DNA of 7,723 nt, taken from the NCBI GenBank assembly GCA_035541195.1, contig DATKNU010000222.1, forward strand, positions 1-7,723. Reading direction: 5' to 3'. The position numbers and the translations under genes were made by a program. Positions within the stretch are counted from its first letter, which is position 1; each line of letters begins with the position of its first letter. Source of the stretch: Muellerivita sp035541195. Lineage in GTDB: Bacteria > Oederibacteriota > Muellerivitia > Muellerivitales > Muellerivitaceae. The notes below the pieces were generated by a model that did no database searches, was not told the DNA's origin, and worked only from the letters and a program-made list of their open reading frames with translations. Of this stretch, positions 1 through 4,957 are shown one piece after another.

Positions 1-470
1 AGTCCCTGGTGGTGGACGTCTTCCCCAAGTCCGCGGACACCTTTTATTACGCCGACATCACCCGCACCTTCGTCAAGGGCAAGGCTTCGGCCGCCCTGAA
101 GGCCCAATATCAGGCCGTGAAGGACGGGCAGGAAAAGGGGATCCGCATGGTGGCGCCCGGCGTGAACGGACGGGACGTGCACCAGGCCATCACGAAGGTG
201 ATGGAAGGCCGCGGCTATAAAACCGAGCGGCGGGACGGCGTGATGGTGGGGTTTTTCCACGGCACGGGCCATGGGCTGGGGCTGGACGTGCATGAGGCGC
301 CCCGGGTCAATGCCTCGGACCATCTCCTGCGCAAGGGCGAGGTGGTGACGGTGGAGCCGGGCCTTTATTACCCGGACGTGGGGGCGGTGCGCCTTGAGGA
401 TCTTTTGGTGGTGACGGACTCGGGCCACCGGAACTTGACGGTTTACCCCAAAAAGCTGGAAATCCGCTGA
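1..470 (+). CDS. M24-family Xaa-Pro aminopeptidase (prolidase-like), 3' part only
   Basis: This is the C-terminal catalytic part of a 'pita-bread' metallopeptidase. The frame is open to the left edge, so the true start and any N-terminal creatinase-like domain lie outside the window. Counting from the GTG at position 9 as residue 1, the metal-ligand set is visible: Asp3 and Asp16 (in YYADITRTF), His88 (in HGTGHGLGLDVHE), Glu116 (in TVEPGLYY) and Glu130 (in VRLEDLLVV). The family removes N-terminal residues preceding proline, or cleaves Xaa-Pro dipeptides, using two Mn/Co/Zn ions, usually in the cytoplasm. The two Asp ligands are 13 residues apart rather than the 11 of E. coli PepP, matching the subfamily with a DVFPxS-type insertion. 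The TGA at 468-470 is followed after 14 bases by the next start, so the two are probably co-transcribed. Dipeptidase versus aminopeptidase specificity cannot be decided from this fragment. Confidence 0.93.
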   Translation, partial: SLVVDVFPKSADTFYYADITRTFVKGKASAALKAQYQAVKDGQEKGIRMVAPGVNGRDVHQAITKVMEGRGYKTERRDGVMVGFFHGTGHGLGLDVHEAPRVNASDHLLRKGEVVTVEPGLYYPDVGAVRLEDLLVVTDSGHRNLTVYPKKLEIR

Positions 471-484
471 TCCTTGGAGGCGCC

Positions 485-1327
485 ATGGCTTCCTTCGACA
501 AGCTGACCAATGAGTTCGAGAAATACCTGGGCCCCTCGCGCGCGCCCGGCGCCCTGGTGGAAGGCGCGATCCTGATCGCGCGCCAGGAATATCCCCGGCT
601 TTTGGCCGGGCCTTTCCAAAAAGAATTGGACCAGTTGGCCTTGGACTTGGGGGACCGGATGGCCTCGGGGTTCAGCGCCCAGGAAAAAATCCAGGCCCTC
701 AACCGTTATTTTTTCGAGGATTTGGGATTCCGGGGGAACCGGGAAAACTATGACGAGCCGGCCAACAGCTATTGGCCCGACGTCATGGAAAGGCGGATGG
801 GCATCCCCGTCAGCCTGGCCGCGGTTTACTTGGAAGTGGGCTGGCGCCTGGGATTTCCCTTGGAGGGCGTCAATTTCCCCGGCCATTTCCTGGTGGGTTG
901 GAGCGGATCCCCGGCTTCCTATATCGACGTCTTCGCGGGCGGGCGGATCTTGGGCCAGGCGGACTTGAGGGACCTGACCCGGCGTTTCGTGGGCGAAGGG
1001 CAAGCCTTGAAACCCGAGGTCCACCTCAAAAAAGCCGGCACGGCGGACATCCTGCACCGCATGCTTTCCAACCTCAAGGCGATCCACGCCCAAGCGGGCC
1101 GCCTGGAAAGGGCGATCTTGTGCGCCGATTGGATGCGCCTGATCAAACCCGAGGATTGGGGCTCTTTGAGGGATCGGGGTTTATTCTTGGCTTCCTTGGA
1201 CCGGCTTCAAGAGGCCGAAGGGGCTTTAGCGGCTTATCTGGAGGCCGCGCCCCGGGCGCCCGATTATTCGCAGGTTTGGCAGGCCCTTTGCCTGATTCGG
1301 ATCCGCGGGCCCCTGCATTGGAATTGA
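485..1327 (+). CDS. SirB1-type transglutaminase-like fold / TPR protein
   Basis: A 280-residue protein starting at an ATG with a GGAGG ribosome binding site at 476-480, four bases upstream. Residues about 25-160 match the SirB1/transglutaminase-like (core2) family: a NYDEPANSYWPDVMERRMGIP block (88-108), FPGHFLV (131-137) and YIDVFAGG (146-153). Residues about 185-260 match the TPR-like tail of the family, beginning LSNLK (194-198) and including RDRGLFL (229-235). The His and Asp of a papain-like triad could be His134 and Asp148, but the only cysteines are 213 and 269, outside the core. A cysteine-protease or transglutaminase activity is therefore unlikely from what is visible. The family's biochemical role is not settled; the E. 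coli member is named SirB1. It lies 14 bases behind the M24 peptidase gene and converges on the cell-wall operon. Family assignment is firm; function is unknown. Confidence 0.88.
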   Translation: MASFDKLTNEFEKYLGPSRAPGALVEGAILIARQEYPRLLAGPFQKELDQLALDLGDRMASGFSAQEKIQALNRYFFEDLGFRGNRENYDEPANSYWPDVMERRMGIPVSLAAVYLEVGWRLGFPLEGVNFPGHFLVGWSGSPASYIDVFAGGRILGQADLRDLTRRFVGEGQALKPEVHLKKAGTADILHRMLSNLKAIHAQAGRLERAILCADWMRLIKPEDWGSLRDRGLFLASLDRLQEAEGALAAYLEAAPRAPDYSQVWQALCLIRIRGPLHWN

Positions 1328-1358
1328 AGGCCTCCAAGCTTTGGGGCGGGGGAGGGGC

Positions 1359-1583
1359 CTACTGGGCGGGTTCGGTGGCGGCGGCCGAGGGGACCATCAT
1401 TTTTAAGGCCGCCTTCGAGGCGTCGTCGTCCTTGCCGCCGGCGGAAAACAGGAAATAAGAAAGAACGATGAGCACGCCTCCCCAGAGGATCATTTTGGGC
1501 TGCTGGATTTTTTTGCCGCGGTACATCAGGTAGGCCCCGATGGTTCCCATGAGGATCGAGAGAATCCCTTCCACCCAAACCAT
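1359..1583 (-). CDS. Small two-helix membrane protein, downstream partner of the PBP gene
   Basis: A 74-residue protein I do not recognise. Residues 3-21 and 31-48 are two hydrophobic segments separated by a short basic/polar loop (YRGKKIQQPK, 21-30), followed by a polar, Ala-rich tail of about 26 residues with an acidic KDDD patch. It would be a small inner-membrane hairpin protein. By the positive-inside rule the loop is probably cytoplasmic and both ends periplasmic. The case for a real gene is strong: its ATG lies 13 bases after the PBP stop codon, and a GGGAGGG ribosome binding site (plus-strand 1588-1594) sits in that gap, four bases from the start. Translation is probably coupled to the PBP. 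Position suggests a cell-envelope role, perhaps helping the PBP or another envelope enzyme, but that is inferred from context only. Confidence 0.72.
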   Translation of the reverse strand: MVWVEGILSILMGTIGAYLMYRGKKIQQPKMILWGGVLIVLSYFLFSAGGKDDDASKAALKMMVPSAAATEPAQ

Positions 1584-1587
1584 GACG

Positions 1588-1594
1588 CCCTCCC
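1588..1594 (-). promoter_or_regulatory. Ribosome binding site of the small membrane protein
   Basis: GGGAGGG on the minus strand, four bases from the ATG that ends at 1583 and lying wholly in the 13-base gap after the PBP stop codon. Its strength and placement are the main reason to accept the small gene and to expect coupled translation. Confidence 0.7.
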
Positions 1595-1596
1595 GG

Positions 1597-3423
1597 TTAT
1601 TTCTTGTTGTCGCCTGAATTCAGGTCCATGACTTCCATTATACCCTCGATGGCTTTTTTGGCGATGGGCGCGGCCACGTCCTTGCCGGTGCCGCCGTTCT
1701 CGGCCAGCACGGCCACGGCGATCTTGGGGTTTTCCACGGGCGCGAAACAAATGAACCAGGCGTGGAAATTGGGGTTGCGGCTGCCCGAGGTGCCGGTTTT
1801 GCCCGCGATCTTCAGCCCCGGGATGCGGGCCTTGGCGCCGATGCCCCGTTCCACGTCGTTGAGCATCATGGCGGTCAGGAAACCCGCGGTTTGGCGGCTG
1901 ATGGTGTTTTTGTAGACCAGGGGTTTGTTTTCCTGCAGGACCTTGCCGTCGATGTTGGTGAGTTTTTGGACCAAGTAGGGCGACATCATGACGCCGTCGT
2001 TGGCGATGGCGGCCGCCAAAAGCGCCGCGTTGAGCGGCGTGATGCGGAAATTGTCCCCCAGGCCGGTGGCGGATTGGGCCAGCTCATATTGGGACAGCCC
2101 CAGCTTGGGCGAGAAACTCATGGAGACCGGGATGCTGAGGGTTTTGGGGATGGAGTTGAACCCGAAACGGTTGTTGAATTCCAGCACCTTGTCCTCGCCC
2201 AAGGCGAAGCCCAGCTTGGCGTAGGACACGTTGCAGGAGGCGTCAAAGGCCTCTTCCAGGGAATGGATGGTCTTGTGCTTTTGCCAGTCGTAAAAGACCT
2301 TGCCGTCGATGTACTCGTATCCCTTGCAATAAAGCGGGAAGACCTGGTTGAGGTTGAGGTTCGTCTCCACGGCGGCCGCCGAGGAGACGATCTTCACGAT
2401 GGACCCCGGCTCGTAAAGGCCCTCGAAGGCCCGGTTCTTCAAGGGTTGGTTTTTGTTGGCCACATAGGACCACCAATCCGAGTGGATTTTCTCGGGGGTG
2501 AAGGTGGGCTGGGACACGCATCCCAGGATTTCGCCCGTGCGGGGATTCAGGACCACGATGGAGCCCTTTTCCCACCCCATGGCCTTGAAGAGGGCGCTTT
2601 GGATGCGGCTGTCGATGGTCAGGTACAACTTGTTGCCCGGGAACTGGTTCTGGTAGACGCTTTCCAGGCCCGCGGAGCCCCGGTTGTTGTCCGCGCTTTG
2701 GTCCACGTAGCCGATCAGGTGGGCGAATTCCTTGCCCATGGGATAGCCCTTCTCGCCGTTCTTGAGCCATTGAAGGGCCAGGGGTTGTCCGTTGCGGTCA
2801 TAAATATAGTAGATGGAGCCGCGGTCCCGCTCGCCCCGGGCCTCGTCCACCAGTTGCTGGTATTTCTTGTTCTTGGGGTCCTGGCTTAAGGCCGTCTCAT
2901 AATATTTCTCGCCTTTGGCCACTTGGCCCAGGGCCCGCTCGGCGGTCCCCAAGGCGATATAGACGTTGGGGTTGTTGGGCTGCAGTTCCAGGGCATGTTG
3001 GAGCTCAAGCTCCGCTTCCGTATATTGGCCGGCGTCGATGAAGCTTTGGCCGGTCTTGAGGTGGTTGAACCGGCGGCTGAAGCTGAGCCCGGCCTTCATG
3101 GCTTGGTCATAGAGATCCTTGGCCTTGTCCAGGTGGGCTTCCTTGATTTCCACCATGCCCAGGCCGTCGATGGCCTTGGCGTTTCCCGGGGAGCGGGTGA
3201 GGACCTTGTTGAACTCCATCTTGGCCAATTCCAGGTCCCCCGAGGACCAATATTTCAGGCCCTTGAGGAAGTTGTATTGGTTCATCAGCGAGGTCTTGAA
3301 GCTCAGGGCCCCCAAAAGCAAAATGACCACCAAGAAGGTGGTGCGCAGGGACGGAAGCTTGGTTTTGCGCCCGCGGGAGACGGGCAGGGGCTTATAGCGG
3401 CGGAAGGGGTCGATCACGGCCAT
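1597..3423 (-). CDS. Membrane-anchored TPR-penicillin-binding protein (PbpA/PBP2-like transpeptidase)
   Basis: A 608-residue peptidoglycan DD-transpeptidase that should cross-link stem peptides on the outer face of the inner membrane. Order of parts: basic cytoplasmic tail (1-27), single membrane anchor (about 28-42), four TPR units (about 49-81, 82-114, 119-151 and 152-185), a short linker entering the class-B signature SIYYIYDRNGQPLA (203-216), a reduced pedestal (YPMGKEFAHLIGYVD, 227-241; GLE at 252-254), then the transpeptidase domain. All three catalytic motifs are present: S341-I-V-K344, S396-C-N398 and K542-T-G544. The part after residue 200 resembles short class-B enzymes of the PbpA type rather than full FtsI or PBP2. 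There is no glycosyltransferase domain. The TPR block between anchor and pedestal is unusual and suggests a docking role in the periplasm. The ATG has an AGGAG site (plus-strand 3434-3438) ten bases upstream. A small membrane-protein gene follows in the same operon. Confidence 0.92.
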   Translation of the reverse strand: MAVIDPFRRYKPLPVSRGRKTKLPSLRTTFLVVILLLGALSFKTSLMNQYNFLKGLKYWSSGDLELAKMEFNKVLTRSPGNAKAIDGLGMVEIKEAHLDKAKDLYDQAMKAGLSFSRRFNHLKTGQSFIDAGQYTEAELELQHALELQPNNPNVYIALGTAERALGQVAKGEKYYETALSQDPKNKKYQQLVDEARGERDRGSIYYIYDRNGQPLALQWLKNGEKGYPMGKEFAHLIGYVDQSADNNRGSAGLESVYQNQFPGNKLYLTIDSRIQSALFKAMGWEKGSIVVLNPRTGEILGCVSQPTFTPEKIHSDWWSYVANKNQPLKNRAFEGLYEPGSIVKIVSSAAAVETNLNLNQVFPLYCKGYEYIDGKVFYDWQKHKTIHSLEEAFDASCNVSYAKLGFALGEDKVLEFNNRFGFNSIPKTLSIPVSMSFSPKLGLSQYELAQSATGLGDNFRITPLNAALLAAAIANDGVMMSPYLVQKLTNIDGKVLQENKPLVYKNTISRQTAGFLTAMMLNDVERGIGAKARIPGLKIAGKTGTSGSRNPNFHAWFICFAPVENPKIAVAVLAENGGTGKDVAAPIAKKAIEGIMEVMDLNSGDNKK

Positions 3424-3468
3424 GGGAAGAAGGCTCCTGGAAGAGGCTTGGGTCGGCGAAAGAAGTTT

Positions 3469-3497
3469 ATTATCAGTGGGAACCCGGGACTAATAAA
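3469..3497 (-). promoter_or_regulatory. Candidate sigma-70-type promoter for the PBP operon
   Basis: On the minus strand a -10-like GATAAT (3469-3474, five of six consensus bases) follows a weak -35-like TTTATT (3492-3497, three of six) with a 17-base spacer. It would start transcription about 40 bases before the PBP start codon. The -10 and spacing are good, the -35 is poor, and the local sequence is AT-rich, so this is tentative. Confidence 0.35.
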
Positions 3498-3543
3498 GTA
3501 AAAAAAGGGCGTTCGGGGCGGTTGGGTTGGTAAGATGTGGCGC

Positions 3544-3558
3544 CGGGCCCCAGGCCCG
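3544..3558 (+). other. GC hairpin directly before the rmuC ribosome binding site
   Basis: A perfect six-base-pair inverted repeat, CGGGCC (3544-3549) and GGCCCG (3553-3558), with a three-base loop. It ends four bases before the AAGGA ribosome binding site at 3563-3567. It has no T tract long enough to be a terminator. It may protect the 5' end of the transcript or affect ribosome loading on rmuC, but such repeats also arise by chance in GC-rich DNA. Confidence 0.4.
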
Positions 3559-3573
3559 CTTTAAGGAAACAAC

Positions 3574-4779
3574 ATGACATTTCTCATCGCGTTGACGGTC
3601 CTGGTTCTGGCGGCCCAATTGGCCCTTTTATATTTCTCCCTCTCCCGGCGGGGCGGCCACGCGGGCGACTTCGAAAAGCTTGAAAGGGTCCTGCGGGAGG
3701 AGATGGGCCGCAACCGCGAGGAGTCGCGGCGGGTGGCCCAGGACAACCGGGGCGAGATGGGCCAACAGCTCCAGGCCCTCACCCAGCAAAGCGAACAGCG
3801 CCTGGAACGCATGCGGGAGACCGTCGAGTCGCGCCTCAAGGCCCTGCAGGAGGAGAACGGCAACCGGCTCGATCAGATGCGCCAAGTGGTGGACGAGAAA
3901 CTGCAGTCCACGCTTGAAAGAAGGCTGGGGGAATCCTTCAAGCTGGTCAGCGAAAGGCTGGAGCAAGTCCACCAGGGCTTGGGCGAGATGCAGTCCCTGG
4001 CCTCCAACGTGGGCGACTTGAAGAAGGTCCTGACCAACGTCAAGACCCGGGGCACCTGGGGGGAAGTGCAGCTCGAGAGCCTGTTGCAGCAGGTCCTGAC
4101 CCCGGACCAATACGCCAAGAACCTGCCCACCAAAAAAGAAAGCAACGACCGGGTGGAATTCGCCATCCGCCTCCCGGGCAAGGACGAGGCGGTGTGGCTG
4201 CCGGTGGACGCGAAATTTCCCCAGGAGGATTACCAGAGGCTGGTGGAGGCCCAGGAGCAGGGCCGTCCCGAAGCCGTGGAGGAGGCGATGAAGAGCCTGG
4301 AAAACCGCCTGAAGCTGGAAGCCCGCCAGATCAAGGAAAAATACCTGGACCCGCCCCATACCACCGATTTCGGCTTGATGTTCCTGCCCACCGAGGGGCT
4401 TTACGCCGAGGCGGCCCGCCGCCCGGGCCTCCTCGATCACCTGCAACGGGAATACCGCGTGGTGGCCAGCGGCCCCACGACCTTCGCGGCGCTCCTCAAC
4501 AGCCTGCAGATGGGCTTCAAGACCTTGGCGATCGAAAAGCGTTCCAGCGAGGTGTGGGAGCTCTTGTCCGCCATTAAGCAGGAATTTTCCAAGTTCGGGA
4601 ACCTGTTGGACAAGACCCATAAAAAGCTGCAGGAAGCCAGCCATACCATCGAGGACGCGGCCAAGAAGACCCGCACCATCGAGAAAAAACTGAAAAAAGT
4701 CGAGAGGGACCCCGGGCCGGCGCTGGAATCGGGGGAAGAGGAGCGGGGCGAGGACCCCCAACTTGAATTGGAGGACTGA
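3574..4779 (+). CDS. rmuC: DNA recombination protein RmuC
   Basis: A 401-residue RmuC-family protein. Residues 2-22 form an N-terminal membrane anchor. About 30-145 is a long charged coiled coil rich in Glu, Gln and Arg. About 150-345 is the conserved RmuC core, related to PD-(D/E)XK nucleases, with RGTWGEVQLESLL (159-171), PVDAKFPQEDY (210-220), FLPTEGLYAEA (270-280) and SGPTTFAALLNSLQMGF (299-315). The Asp212-Ala-Lys214 step is the likely catalytic D-x-K element. A second coiled coil (about 340-378) and an acidic, low-complexity tail end the protein. E. coli RmuC limits inversion at short inverted repeats; that substrate role is taken from the family. The ATG has an AAGGA site six bases upstream. 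It is divergent from the PBP operon and appears to be a single-gene unit, because a separate promoter follows it. Confidence 0.95.
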   Translation: MTFLIALTVLVLAAQLALLYFSLSRRGGHAGDFEKLERVLREEMGRNREESRRVAQDNRGEMGQQLQALTQQSEQRLERMRETVESRLKALQEENGNRLDQMRQVVDEKLQSTLERRLGESFKLVSERLEQVHQGLGEMQSLASNVGDLKKVLTNVKTRGTWGEVQLESLLQQVLTPDQYAKNLPTKKESNDRVEFAIRLPGKDEAVWLPVDAKFPQEDYQRLVEAQEQGRPEAVEEAMKSLENRLKLEARQIKEKYLDPPHTTDFGLMFLPTEGLYAEAARRPGLLDHLQREYRVVASGPTTFAALLNSLQMGFKTLAIEKRSSEVWELLSAIKQEFSKFGNLLDKTHKKLQEASHTIEDAAKKTRTIEKKLKKVERDPGPALESGEEERGEDPQLELED

Positions 4780-4785
4780 AACCGC

Positions 4786-4820
4786 CCCCGGCCGGCGAAA
4801 GACAATTGACCGGGGCTTTT
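4786..4820 (+). terminator. Weak candidate terminator after rmuC
   Basis: CCCCGG (4786-4791) pairs with CCGGGG (4810-4815) across an 18-base loop, followed by CTTTT and then a C run. The stem is GC-rich, but the loop is long and the T tract short, so termination would be partial at best. The right arm overlaps the -35 element of the next promoter. Confidence 0.3.
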
Positions 4821-4834
4821 CCCCCATTCATAAT
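4806..4834 (+). promoter_or_regulatory. Sigma-70-type promoter for the metallo-hydrolase gene
   Basis: TTGACC (4806-4811, five of six -35 consensus bases) and CATAAT (4829-4834, five of six -10 bases) are separated by exactly 17 bases. Transcription should start near 4840-4841, leaving a leader of about 117 bases before the ATG at 4958. This is the best promoter match I see in the window and implies the downstream gene is transcribed independently of rmuC. Confidence 0.65.
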
Positions 4835-4840
4835 AGCTGA

Positions 4841-4957
4841 ACCGCTTTTTCCAAGACCCGGCGTTGGACCCCGTCCATCGGCCCCTTGGAAAAGCCACCT
4901 ATTGGCCGCCTGAAAACCCGGTTCGCCGGGCTTAGTAGGGGACGGCAAGGAGCGACG
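4841..4957 (+). other. Structured 5' leader of the metallo-hydrolase gene
   Basis: The leader begins at the predicted start site and contains two hairpins. The first is nested: TTTTCCAAG (4847-4855) pairs perfectly with CTTGGAAAA (4885-4893); inside it CCG (4858-4860) can pair with CGG (4879-4881), and TGGAC (4865-4869) with GTCCA (4873-4877) around a CCC loop. The second is CCCGG-TTCG-CCGGG (4917-4930), a compact stem with a four-base loop. In addition CCGTCC (4871-4876), part of the first hairpin, is complementary to GGACGG (4940-4945), which ends just before the AAGGAG ribosome binding site, so two mutually exclusive folds are possible. It does not match any riboswitch consensus I can recall. 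A regulatory role is inferred. Confidence 0.45.
4947..4952 (+). promoter_or_regulatory. Ribosome binding site that fixes the metallo-hydrolase start
   Basis: AAGGAG five bases before the ATG at 4958. The reading frame stays open upstream to a TTG at 4886, but that codon lies inside the first leader hairpin and has no ribosome binding site, so the ATG is preferred. Confidence 0.8.

Noticed and set aside
1328..1360. Possible bidirectional terminator between the convergent genes (AGGCCTC at 1328-1334 with GGGGCCT at 1354-1360).
   Set aside because: The loop is long, one pair is a wobble, a competing CCTCC/GGAGG pairing exists, neither strand has a T tract, and the right arm overlaps the stop codon of the small membrane-protein gene.
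1762..2889. A 375-codon plus-strand open frame opposite the PBP gene.
   Set aside because: It is antisense to the PBP catalytic domain, whose three motifs fix the coding strand; no ribosome binding site or motif supports it.
3628..4827. A 399-codon minus-strand open frame opposite rmuC.
   Set aside because: It mirrors rmuC in the antisense direction and shows only the composition bias of a shadow frame, with no domain motif.
4886..4957. A 24-codon upstream extension of the metallo-hydrolase from a TTG.
   Set aside because: The TTG lies in the arm of the first leader hairpin and lacks a ribosome binding site; the ATG at 4958 has AAGGAG at ideal distance.
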